NCBI GenBank assembly: GCA_001800905.1
Contig: MGWH01000003.1
Location: 62,001-126,000, forward strand
Direction of reading: 5' to 3'
DNA from: Flavobacteria bacterium GWA2_35_26
GTDB taxonomy: Bacteria > Bacteroidota > Bacteroidia > Flavobacteriales > Flavobacteriaceae
DNA: 64,000 nucleotides
Within the stretch, counting starts at the first letter, position 1; the number at the start of each line of letters is the position of its first letter. Made by a program: the position numbers and the translations under genes. Below, one piece after another: positions 37,195 to 44,543 of this stretch. The notes beneath the pieces were generated by a model. That model was not told the DNA's origin and searched no databases. It worked only from the letters and a program-made list of their open reading frames with translations.

Positions 37195-37341
37195 TTTTAT
37201 TGTAATTAATTTTATATTCAGTTTGCGAAAATACAATTATCTAATTAATAATTATACTAGTAGCGTTTTATTTTGAAAGTTTTTTCGAATTTCTAAAAAA
37301 AAACAATCCACTAGTTCTATTTTCGGCTATTGTTCTTGTAT

Positions 37342-37545
37342 TTATTGTTCGGTTCTATTGTTTTTTCGGGCTTCAAATCGTTTCGCATAGCGTAATCTAA
37401 ATCCAAATAAAAAAATGGCTACTGCTGCGAAAAGCAAAGTTAATTGCGAATTTTCGGCAGGATTATTCCAATTTATAACCGAATCAATTATCAAATAGAT
37501 TCCTAAAATTAGGTACAAATAAGGGGTGTATTTAAGATACATCAT
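37342..37545 (-). CDS. Small membrane protein of unknown function
   Basis: 67 aa with two predicted membrane segments (about 6-24, YLYLILGIYLIIDSV, and about 36-51) and a basic C-terminal tail (RYAKRFEARKNNR). No family recognised. It starts 12 bp after lptC on the same strand, so it is likely translated from the lptC transcript. The membrane topology and coupling suggest an envelope role, but nothing shows it. Confidence 0.75.
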   Translation of the reverse strand: MMYLKYTPYLYLILGIYLIIDSVINWNNPAENSQLTLLFAAVAIFLFGFRLRYAKRFEARKNNRTEQ

Positions 37546-37557
37546 AAGAGTTAGGTA

Positions 37558-38127
37558 TTAGTCGGCAGAATCTACTTCGCCAGTTATTCTTTGTGAATTT
37601 ATTACTTTAAAATCTTTACTGAAATCAATTCCTTGGCCATTAGAAACACCTTTTGGGGAGCTGAATTTGTATTTACGCTCCGTAAAAAACCAAGCGTTTT
37701 TTTGATCGTAATACAATTGTTGGGTTTCAAGTATTTGACCGTCGTCAGAAACGATTTTCACTTTATCTTGCAAATCAATGATTCCAGTTTGTTTATACGA
37801 AATGGCATAATTGGAAGTCACTACTGTTTTCTTTGCGTTTTTATCAAATAAGGTAACGTGGATTCCTTTTGGGAATTCAGTAAACGGAAAATCGACTACT
37901 GCATAATCCAACATTTTCTTACTTACTAAAATTCCAGTAATTCTTCCAGAATCAGTATATTTTAAATGTACTTCATCTGCATTATTGCTGGGAACAAAAT
38001 CGGAGAAGTTGTCTTTTTGTATGTCTTTAAGATTGCTTTCACATCCCACAAGTATTCCTATTACAAAAAACACAACGAGAAAGTTGCACCTTTTTTTATT
38101 GGAGAATACTTTGATTCGATCTAACAC
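37558..38127 (-). CDS. lptC: LPS export ABC transporter periplasmic protein LptC
   Basis: 189 aa, the usual LptC length. An N-terminal hydrophobic segment ends in a lipobox (GILVGCESN). Then comes a beta-jellyroll with conserved LptC-type elements: FPKGIHVTLFDKNAKK, SNYAISYKQTG, LQDKVKIVSDDGQILETQQLYYD and the GQGIDFSKDFKVI end. It relays lipopolysaccharide from the LptBFG complex to LptA. It lies 20 bp after an outer-membrane protein gene. Confidence 0.92.
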   Translation of the reverse strand: MLDRIKVFSNKKRCNFLVVFFVIGILVGCESNLKDIQKDNFSDFVPSNNADEVHLKYTDSGRITGILVSKKMLDYAVVDFPFTEFPKGIHVTLFDKNAKKTVVTSNYAISYKQTGIIDLQDKVKIVSDDGQILETQQLYYDQKNAWFFTERKYKFSSPKGVSNGQGIDFSKDFKVINSQRITGEVDSAD

Positions 38128-38147
38128 AATAAAAAGAAATTAAATAG

Positions 38148-39398
38148 TTAGTTGAATTTTCTTTTTTCAAACCATTTGTCGTTTAAAGACAAACTTAAAC
38201 TGAAATTAGCATAATTCTCTTGCACTAAATTCGAGGTAGTAGTCCCTTTTTTTCCTAACTCAAATCCAAGATTTACATTAGAAAAAGAACCCGTAACTGG
38301 AAAACCAACTCCTAAAGTTAAACCTACATCATTAATGAATTGTGAATTAACTACTAAACCCGTTTTTTCAAATTTAAGACCTCCTCTATACACTAATCGT
38401 TTAGTGTAAGTTGTAAAAGAATTATAATTAGGGATAAAATAACCTCCTAAACTAATTTTTTGATATTTTTCGAATGAAACATTAGAGAATGAATTGTAAG
38501 TGTTTCTCCATTGACCCGCATCTCTTGTACTAAATTGCGCACCCAGCAACCATTTTTTAGATTCGCCAAAACCAAGTCCAAAAGTTAGTTTACTAGGAGT
38601 AATTATAGATCCCGTTTCAACCACATCATCAGCAGCATCTACAACCGATGTATTGAAATCACCATCAATTAATACTGTAGCTATATTACTAGTATTATCT
38701 GAAGTTAAAGTGTTTTCTAATGAATAATTCAGACTAGTATACAAATTCAATTTAGTGCTGATTTTTGACTGATACATCAATCCTGCATTAAAATTAAAAC
38801 CCGATAAAACAGCGCTATTCATTTCGCGGGTTCCAACAGGAATTGTCGACAAAAATTCTAAACTTGATGTTTCTATCTTTCCAAAGTTATAATGCATATC
38901 TGCCCCTAAACTTAACGAAGGTGTAATTTTATAACCAACACCTATGAATACTTTATTTAAACCTCCTGTACCATTAAATCGTCTACTATTTTGACTTACA
39001 TCCGTTGCAATTGATTCTACTTTATAACCTACAGATGAATACGGTATCAATCCAAAACCAAATCCTAATTTGCCCATTGGCAAACCAACTGCTAGATAAT
39101 CTAAAGTGGATCTTTGGGTGCTTGCCGATTGAGTTGATGATTTAAGTTTATTTGTAGCATAAGTTCCACCAACTGACAAAACAGTCAATTTAAGATTGGC
39201 AAAACTTGCAGGGTTATCTAAATTAAGATGGATACTATCTTGCTCTACACCAATTCCTGCCATAGCTCGCATTTCAGCAGTCCCTTTATATCTTACATCT
39301 CCAATTCCAAAATAAGAATACGGTGAAGATGTACCTTCTTGTGCAAAAGATACTAGTGAAAACAACAAATAACCGCTTAGTATAAATTTTTTAATCAT
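38148..39398 (-). CDS. Outer-membrane beta-barrel protein (FadL-like architecture), function unknown
   Basis: 416 aa with a signal peptide ending at SFAQE, followed by SSPYSYFGIGDV and DNPASFANL segments common in Bacteroidota outer-membrane transport proteins. Many alternating amphipathic strands and an aromatic C-terminus (LNDKWFEKRKFN) fit a beta barrel. Neighbours (coaX upstream with an 8-bp overlap, lptC downstream) suggest co-expression with envelope functions. The substrate is unknown. Confidence 0.82.
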   Translation of the reverse strand: MIKKFILSGYLLFSLVSFAQEGTSSPYSYFGIGDVRYKGTAEMRAMAGIGVEQDSIHLNLDNPASFANLKLTVLSVGGTYATNKLKSSTQSASTQRSTLDYLAVGLPMGKLGFGFGLIPYSSVGYKVESIATDVSQNSRRFNGTGGLNKVFIGVGYKITPSLSLGADMHYNFGKIETSSLEFLSTIPVGTREMNSAVLSGFNFNAGLMYQSKISTKLNLYTSLNYSLENTLTSDNTSNIATVLIDGDFNTSVVDAADDVVETGSIITPSKLTFGLGFGESKKWLLGAQFSTRDAGQWRNTYNSFSNVSFEKYQKISLGGYFIPNYNSFTTYTKRLVYRGGLKFEKTGLVVNSQFINDVGLTLGVGFPVTGSFSNVNLGFELGKKGTTTSNLVQENYANFSLSLSLNDKWFEKRKFN

Positions 39399-40125
39399 TT
39401 TTGATTTTATATTGAAAGGTTTGATTCAAACTCTCTAAAAGAAAATTTGAATTGGCAAATATGGTATTTTTTAATCGTTTAGCCAAAAATTCTGCGTCTC
39501 CGCCCGTTAAAATTATGATAAAATTTGGGTAGCGGGTTCGGTATTCTTCAATGAAGCCATCTATTTCGTGAGCCAATCCATTGACTACACCAGAGTGAAT
39601 AGAATTAGCCGTTGAATTTCCTATAAAATAATCCGGGCATTCCGAATCTAAAAGGGGTAGCGCAGCGGTATAATTATGAAGTGATTGGTATCGCAAACGC
39701 AATCCAGGAGAAATTGCACCACCTAAATATACGTCATCTTGACTAATGAAATCGTAGGTAACACAAGTACCGGCATCAATAACTAACCTATTTTGATTTG
39801 GATAACGCAAGGTAGCTCCAGTTGCCAAAACCATCCGATCAATTCCTAAAGTATTCGGTGTAGCATAGGCATTCAAAAAAGGAAATGCATCAGAGTGGGA
39901 TACGAAATGGATAGTAATCCTATTGGAAAATGCTAAAAAGTCATTTTTGTCAAAATTCCCCACATTGGCTACTACCAAATCGGAAGTGTTGGGGTATTTT
40001 AATAAAATACTTTCAATTGCATTTTGCATTGCTCTTGGCTCAGTATGAAATTGCTCAATTAAGGTATCGTTCTCAAAAACAGCACCTTTAATTCGGGTAT
40101 TCCCAACATCAATAGTTAGAATCAT
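39391..40125 (-). CDS. coaX: Type III pantothenate kinase
   Basis: 244 aa, normal CoaX length. The ASKHA motifs are ILTIDVGNTRIKGAVF (phosphate 1), NTLGIDRMVLATGA, and RLVIDAGTCVTYDFI (phosphate 2), with GGAISPGLRLR at the active site. It phosphorylates pantothenate, the first step of CoA synthesis, and is insensitive to CoA feedback. It overlaps the next gene by 8 bp. Confidence 0.96.
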   Translation of the reverse strand: MILTIDVGNTRIKGAVFENDTLIEQFHTEPRAMQNAIESILLKYPNTSDLVVANVGNFDKNDFLAFSNRITIHFVSHSDAFPFLNAYATPNTLGIDRMVLATGATLRYPNQNRLVIDAGTCVTYDFISQDDVYLGGAISPGLRLRYQSLHNYTAALPLLDSECPDYFIGNSTANSIHSGVVNGLAHEIDGFIEEYRTRYPNFIIILTGGDAEFLAKRLKNTIFANSNFLLESLNQTFQYKIKND

Positions 40126-40178
40126 ATTGTTTTATTTAACCCCGCGAAGGTACGAATTGATTTTTTTTAATATTTGTT

Positions 40179-40208
40179 TTGGATAAATTAAAAATGGTTC
40201 TATATTTG
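40179..40208 (+). promoter_or_regulatory. Complete promoter of tRNA-Phe (-33 TTG and -7 TATATTTG)
   Basis: TTG at 40179-40181 is followed after 19 bp by TATATTTG at 40201-40208, an exact fit to the Bacteroidota consensus. The tRNA begins 15 bp later. This is the clearest promoter in the window. Confidence 0.8.
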
Positions 40209-40223
40209 CACCCGCATTAGCAA

Positions 40224-40296
40224 GGTACCTTAGCTCAGATGGTAGAGCAATGGACTGAAAATCCATGTGTCCCTGGTTCGATCCCTGGAGGTACCA
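40224..40296 (+). tRNA. tRNA-Phe (anticodon GAA)
   Basis: 73 nt without an encoded CCA. Acceptor stem GGTACCT pairs with AGGTACC. The D arm contains AGCTCAGATGGTAGAGC. The anticodon stem ATGGA/TCCAT holds loop CTGAAAA with GAA at 40257-40259. The T arm has the stem CCTGG/CCCTGG region around GTTCGAT. It is followed immediately by a terminator. Confidence 0.97.
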
Positions 40297-40298
40297 CG

Positions 40299-40325
40299 AA
40301 ACCCACTCAAACGAGTGGGTTTTTT
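40299..40325 (+). terminator. Terminator of tRNA-Phe
   Basis: A 10-bp stem, AAACCCACTC (40299-40308) with GAGTGGGTTT (40313-40322), loop AAAC, T run to 40325. It begins 2 bp after the tRNA. Confidence 0.9.
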
Positions 40326-40505
40326 GTTTTTATACCTTTAGCAAAATTATGTATAGCTCAATATGCTATCCTAGTACTTATACGTAGCTTCATTTAATTT
40401 TACCTTATTCAATTTTTAGATTTCCCTAGCAATCATTCACTATTTTTCCAATAAATATAAAGAATTTGTAATTTTTATTGAATTTTATTGTGTATTTACA
40501 TTACG

Positions 40506-40513
40506 TATATTTG
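40506..40513 (+). promoter_or_regulatory. Predicted promoter -7 box of the InsA-like gene
   Basis: TATATTTG fits TAnnTTTG, 33 bp before ATG 40547. A TTG at 40488-40490 lies 15 bp upstream, slightly short for a -33 element. Confidence 0.5.
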
Positions 40514-40546
40514 CTAATTTATTATATTTATGCAAAATTTATATAT

Positions 40547-40966
40547 ATGGAAATTTTAAGCTGTCCGAAATGCCAAAATAATCAGATCATTAAAAGCGGT
40601 ATAATCAACAACAAACAAAGGTATTTATGTAAAAAATGTAACTATTTTTTTACGGTAAACAAAATAGGTAAAAAGATAGACGATTACTATGTTACCAAAG
40701 CATTACAATTGTATTTAGAAGGATTGAGTTTTCGCGAAATTGAACGTATTATCGGGGTGTCACACGTTACCATTAGTAATTGGGTGAAAAGTTTTAACAT
40801 CAAAAAACCATCTCAAACCAACTACCATCCTACTTATAAGATCTTTAATCATTTAGAACTGGTAGAATACCTAAAAAACAAAGAATTACTTTCTGGAGCT
40901 GGGATGATAATTACGGAACTTGGAGACAAATTTATGCTTATAAAATGGGAGCGTTTTAAAGATTAA
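40547..40966 (+). CDS. InsA-like zinc-ribbon/helix-turn-helix protein, possible domesticated transposase-derived regulator
   Basis: 139 aa from ATG 40547 (MEILSCPKCQ); upstream in-frame codons lie across the promoter box. Residues about 6-34 form an IS1 InsA-type zinc ribbon with CPKC and CKKC. Residues about 50-85 form a helix-turn-helix (LSFREIERIIGVSHVTISNW). A distinct C-terminal tail of about 50 residues (HLELVEYLKNKELLSGAG) follows. No InsB/DDE partner and no terminal repeats are seen. It stands 108 bp ahead of the porin gene in the same direction, so a regulatory role for the carboxylate cluster is plausible. Confidence 0.75.
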   Translation: MEILSCPKCQNNQIIKSGIINNKQRYLCKKCNYFFTVNKIGKKIDDYYVTKALQLYLEGLSFREIERIIGVSHVTISNWVKSFNIKKPSQTNYHPTYKIFNHLELVEYLKNKELLSGAGMIITELGDKFMLIKWERFKD

Positions 40967-41074
40967 CTATAGTAGTTTACATAAAAGTATATAATAATTT
41001 TTTTTATTCCAAAAATAAATCAATTTGGCAGTGTGAAAACTAACCCTTTTACTAACCAAACCAAAAAAATTATT

Positions 41075-42355
41075 ATGAAAAAACGTTATTTACTCCTTTT
41101 AGCTGCTGTAGCTTCTTTTAAAGGATATTCACAAACACCAGCCGCACCTGCGCCTGTAGCAAATGACTACAGTATCACTTGGTACGGATTTGTAAGAACT
41201 GATTATATGTGGGACACCCGAAAATCAGCTCAAGTAAGAGAAGACCATTTGAATTTATACCCTTTAGATAAATCAATAAATGCAGGTGACGGGAAAGATG
41301 CTAACGCTGTTGGACAATCTAACTTTTTATCTGTTGTTTCACGTTTAGGAGTGAAAATGAAAGGACCAGATGTGTGGGGTGCTAAAGTAAGTGGAACCCT
41401 TGAAGGTGATTTCTTTGGAAACTTTGAAAATGCTTCAACAAGCACAACTACTGTAGGTTTATTGAGACTACGTCATGCCTACGCACAATTAGATTGGAAA
41501 AAAACTTCCTTAACAATGGGACAAACTTGGTACCCAACTTTTATTCCTGAAGTATTTCCTGGCGTAGCTAATTTTAGTACCGGAATTATGTTCAACCCTT
41601 TTGGATGGGCTTCTCAGGTTAAATTAAAACAAAACTTAAGCAAAGACCTTTCGATTAGTTTTACTGCGTATAAAGAACGTGAGTTTACTACTTCGGGACC
41701 TGGAACACAAAATTCGGCTTCTATTAACTCAGCTATTCCATCAATTAATACCCAATTACAATACAAAGGAAAAAATGTATTTATGGGAGCTGGTGTCGAA
41801 GTTAAATCGCTACAACCAAGAACCGATAACGGCTTAACTGGAACTGCTAAGAAAAATACCACTGAAAAAGCGAATAGTACTACTATTTTTGGATACGGAA
41901 AATACACTAACGACAATATCACAATTAAAGCCTATGGAATTTCAGGTGGCAATTTATTCAACATGGTAATGCTAGGAGGATACATTGGTTCAACTGCAAA
42001 TGGAATCGAATCGTATGAAGCGACTAAAACGTCTGCTTTTTGGATAGACATTGCAAGTAATGGTAAATCAGTGGCTCCTGGAATTTTCTTCGGAAGATCA
42101 CAAAACAATGGAGCTGACAAAGCTGGAACGGTGGCTTACGGAAGAGGAATTGGGGTAAATGGAGCTAGAATGGTAGATAATGTTTGGAGACTTTCTGGAC
42201 GTATCGACTTCAAGAAAAACAAATTTAGAATTTCTCCAGAGTTGGAATTAACTTCAGCTGATTGGGGAGCTTCTGATTCGTATGGAAAAGCAACCGGTGC
42301 TTTAACTAACGTAAGCAACTTTAGAACAATGGTATCTTGTGTATACACATTTTAA
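41075..42355 (+). CDS. Outer-membrane porin (DcaP-like)
   Basis: 426 aa from ATG 41075, where a clean signal peptide begins (MKKRYLLLLAAVASFKGYSQ). The mature part is beta-rich: WYGFVRTDYMWDTRKS, SRLGVKMKGPDVWGAKVSG, LRLRHAYAQLDW and MGQTWYPTFIPEV, ending FRTMVSCVYTF with a terminal aromatic residue, as expected for an outer-membrane porin. It precedes an MHS-type symporter by 36 bp with the same ACCAAACCAAAAA-rich leader, so the pair probably carries one substrate class through both membranes. Confidence 0.86.
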   Translation: MKKRYLLLLAAVASFKGYSQTPAAPAPVANDYSITWYGFVRTDYMWDTRKSAQVREDHLNLYPLDKSINAGDGKDANAVGQSNFLSVVSRLGVKMKGPDVWGAKVSGTLEGDFFGNFENASTSTTTVGLLRLRHAYAQLDWKKTSLTMGQTWYPTFIPEVFPGVANFSTGIMFNPFGWASQVKLKQNLSKDLSISFTAYKEREFTTSGPGTQNSASINSAIPSINTQLQYKGKNVFMGAGVEVKSLQPRTDNGLTGTAKKNTTEKANSTTIFGYGKYTNDNITIKAYGISGGNLFNMVMLGGYIGSTANGIESYEATKTSAFWIDIASNGKSVAPGIFFGRSQNNGADKAGTVAYGRGIGVNGARMVDNVWRLSGRIDFKKNKFRISPELELTSADWGASDSYGKATGALTNVSNFRTMVSCVYTF

Positions 42356-42391
42356 TAACAATTAATTAACCAAACCAAAAACAATTACATT

Positions 42392-43960
42392 ATGAATGAA
42401 AACAAAAAAAGCTCCTTATGGACCGTAATTGGAGCGTCTTCAGTAGGTACCATGATCGAATGGTATGATTTTTACATCTTTGGTAGTTTAGCTACTATTA
42501 TTTCAACCAAATTTTTCCCTTCAGACAATCCAACTGCTGCCTTCTTATCTACTTTGGCAACATTTGCTGCAGGTTTTGTTGTGCGTCCTTTTGGAGCCTT
42601 ATTCTTTGGTCGTCTAGGCGATTTAATTGGACGTAAATATACGTTCATGGTTACTTTAGTGTTAATGGGTGGAGCTACTTTCTTAATAGGATGTATCCCA
42701 AGTTATGAGTCAATTGGATTCTTAGCACCAACCTTAGTATTAATTTTACGTTTGCTTCAAGGTCTTGCTCTTGGTGGGGAATACGGTGGTGCTGCGACTT
42801 ATGTAGCTGAACATGCCGGACCAGGTCAAAGAGGATATTGGACTTCTTGGATTCAAACTACAGCTACAATTGGTTTATTTGTTTCTCTTATGGTAATCAT
42901 GGCTACAAAAAGCGCTATGTCCAAAGAAGCATTTGAAGATTGGGGATGGAGAGTTCCGTTTTGGGTATCTATCTTAATGATTCTAGTTTCTTACTTAATT
43001 CGTAAAAACATGAGCGAGTCTCCTGAATTTGCAAAAGTAAAAGCAGAAGGAAAAACTTCTAAAAACCCATTAAAAGAAAGTTTTGGAAACAAATTGAACT
43101 TCAAATTTGTATTGTTAGCTTTATTTGGAATCGTAATGGGTCAAGGTGTAGTTTGGTACACTGGACAATTTTACGCTATGAGTTTTATTGAAAAAGTAAT
43201 GGGTCTTTCTGATCAAGTGGGAGACATTATGATGTATGCTATTTTAATGGCTACGCCTTTCTTCGTATTCTTTGGATGGATTTCTGATAAAATTGGTAGA
43301 AAATGGTTAATGCTTGCTGGTATTTTGATTGCCGTTATTGCCTACAGACCTATTTATAGAGCGATGTATGAAACAACAAGCATCAAAAACAAAACTGAAA
43401 TCGAAGCTAAAACAGTAGTTCTTGCTGAGACAAAAGAAAATAAAGCTAAAGCACTAGATTCAGTGTATACTACCACTAAAGAATTTACAGATGGAGCGAC
43501 TTGGAAAGAAGTAAAAACTGTAACTTTAGAAAATGGTGTAGCTAAAATTGGTGATGACGGAAAACCAAAAGTAGAAGTTAAGAAAACAATGGTGGTAAAT
43601 GAATCAGACAAATGGACTTTAGTTTGGTTAGTTTTCATTCAAATCTTCTTAGTGACTGTAGTTTACGGACCAACAGCGGCTTTCTTAGTAGAGTTGTTCC
43701 CTGCAAAAATTCGTTATACTTCGATGTCTTTACCGTACCACATTGGTAACGGAATCTTTGGAGGATTGCTTCCTGCAGTAGCTACTTCATTAGTAGCAGC
43801 AGCAACCAAAGCAAACGATGCAGCAGCAGAAGCTGGTCAAGCAGTTGCAGTAGCTGAACCGTATTTGCAAGGACTTTGGTACCCAATTATTATTGGAGCC
43901 ATCTGTTTCATTATCGGAGCTATTTATGTAGATGGTAAAAGTACCTCTCACAAACACTAA
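42392..43960 (+). CDS. MHS-type MFS transporter, likely carboxylate/proton symporter, with a large hydrophilic insertion
   Basis: 522 aa, against about 430-450 for typical MHS symporters. Family motifs are GTMIEWYDFYIFG at the first membrane segment, RPFGALFFGRLGDLIGRKYTF (the loop 2-3 motif, first part) and FPAKIRYTSMSLPYHIGNGIFGG. The extra length is a charged segment (about residues 325-405) in the second half, plus an alanine-rich loop (about 465-490). The family imports metabolites such as ketoglutarate, proline/betaine or shikimate. Here the downstream acyl-CoA ligases suggest short-chain acids. Confidence 0.88.
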   Translation: MNENKKSSLWTVIGASSVGTMIEWYDFYIFGSLATIISTKFFPSDNPTAAFLSTLATFAAGFVVRPFGALFFGRLGDLIGRKYTFMVTLVLMGGATFLIGCIPSYESIGFLAPTLVLILRLLQGLALGGEYGGAATYVAEHAGPGQRGYWTSWIQTTATIGLFVSLMVIMATKSAMSKEAFEDWGWRVPFWVSILMILVSYLIRKNMSESPEFAKVKAEGKTSKNPLKESFGNKLNFKFVLLALFGIVMGQGVVWYTGQFYAMSFIEKVMGLSDQVGDIMMYAILMATPFFVFFGWISDKIGRKWLMLAGILIAVIAYRPIYRAMYETTSIKNKTEIEAKTVVLAETKENKAKALDSVYTTTKEFTDGATWKEVKTVTLENGVAKIGDDGKPKVEVKKTMVVNESDKWTLVWLVFIQIFLVTVVYGPTAAFLVELFPAKIRYTSMSLPYHIGNGIFGGLLPAVATSLVAAATKANDAAAEAGQAVAVAEPYLQGLWYPIIIGAICFIIGAIYVDGKSTSHKH

Positions 43961-43992
43961 TTAGCTTAATTTAAATTTTAAAAAACATCATT

Positions 43993-44214
43993 ATGAACGC
44001 AATAAAAAAATTATTAGGGATTGTGTGGATCGGTTTAGGTCTTGCAGCTGGATATTATCTATTGATTAACCAAGCTATTCCAAAATTTGAGTCAGGAAAA
44101 CCAGAAGATATGATTCCTGCAATTATTTACACTTTTATTCTTGCACCAATTATCGTGGGTGGTTTAGGTATCTTTGGATACTACTCACTTACAGGAGAAT
44201 TTAGCGATAAATAA
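43993..44214 (+). CDS. DUF6814-like small membrane protein
   Basis: 73 aa with two membrane segments (about 5-27, LLGIVWIGLGLAAGYYLLI, and about 42-65, AIIYTFILAPIIVGGLGIFG) joined by a short charged linker. It resembles the small DUF6814 family found next to MHS-type transporters in Bacteroidota. It starts 32 bp after the transporter and may be an accessory subunit. That role is inferred from position only. Confidence 0.8.
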   Translation: MNAIKKLLGIVWIGLGLAAGYYLLINQAIPKFESGKPEDMIPAIIYTFILAPIIVGGLGIFGYYSLTGEFSDK

Positions 44215-44242
44215 TTCATTTTACTAATTTTAAATATGCAAT

Positions 44243-44276
44243 CGCTGTCAATAACTGGCAGCGTTTGTATATTTTT
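44243..44276 (+). terminator. Terminator of the porin-transporter unit
   Basis: Stem CGCTGTC (44243-44249) with GGCAGCG (44257-44263), one G-T pair, loop of 7, followed by a T-rich stretch. It separates the porin/transporter unit from the kinase unit. Confidence 0.7.
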
Positions 44277-44282
44277 AAAACA

Positions 44283-44305
44283 ACGAATTCCTCATAACAA
44301 TTCGT
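44283..44305. promoter_or_regulatory. Inverted repeat ACGAATT-N9-AATTCGT upstream of the kinase unit
   Basis: Exact 7-bp half-sites (44283-44289 and 44299-44305) lie 44-66 bp before the 64-aa gene. A further AATTCG follows at 44311. The size and spacing suit a dimeric regulator, but no regulator is known. Confidence 0.4.
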
Positions 44306-44348
44306 ATATTACTATGATCAAATTCGAAAATAAAGTATAGCACAATTT

Positions 44349-44543
44349 ATGAAAAAAAGACACGAACAAAAGCTGGTTATTCTTTCAATGCTAATGGTAT
44401 TAGCGTTGAACATGCCGCTATTGTTATTGTTTGATAGTGCTGAACCTTTTTTAGGTTTTCCAATTGTATACATCTATATATTTTCGGCTTGGTTGTTTTC
44501 TATTGGCACCACCTACTTAATCATCAAGAGATATTATGAATAG
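44349..44543 (+). CDS. Small membrane protein coupled to the histidine kinase
   Basis: 64 aa with two membrane segments (about 9-28, LVILSMLMVLALNMPLLLLF, and about 36-58, FPIVYIYIFSAWLFSIGTTY), a KKRHEQK basic start and a short tail. It overlaps the kinase gene by 8 bp, implying translational coupling. The layout recalls the short membrane subunits that precede SSS-type transporters, which would fit the symporter-like sensor next to it. The function is inferred from position. Confidence 0.78.
   Translation: MKKRHEQKLVILSMLMVLALNMPLLLLFDSAEPFLGFPIVYIYIFSAWLFSIGTTYLIIKRYYE

Noticed and set aside
37195-37236. 14-residue extension of the prolyl isomerase
   Set aside because: The extension is encoded by the A/T-rich leader next to a possible promoter. 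The family start is MAVLAKIRKRS.
40297-40966. An insertion sequence copy behind tRNA-Phe
   Set aside because: tRNA-proximal location and an InsA-like domain suggested an element, but there is no DDE transposase partner, no terminal inverted repeats and no target duplication.
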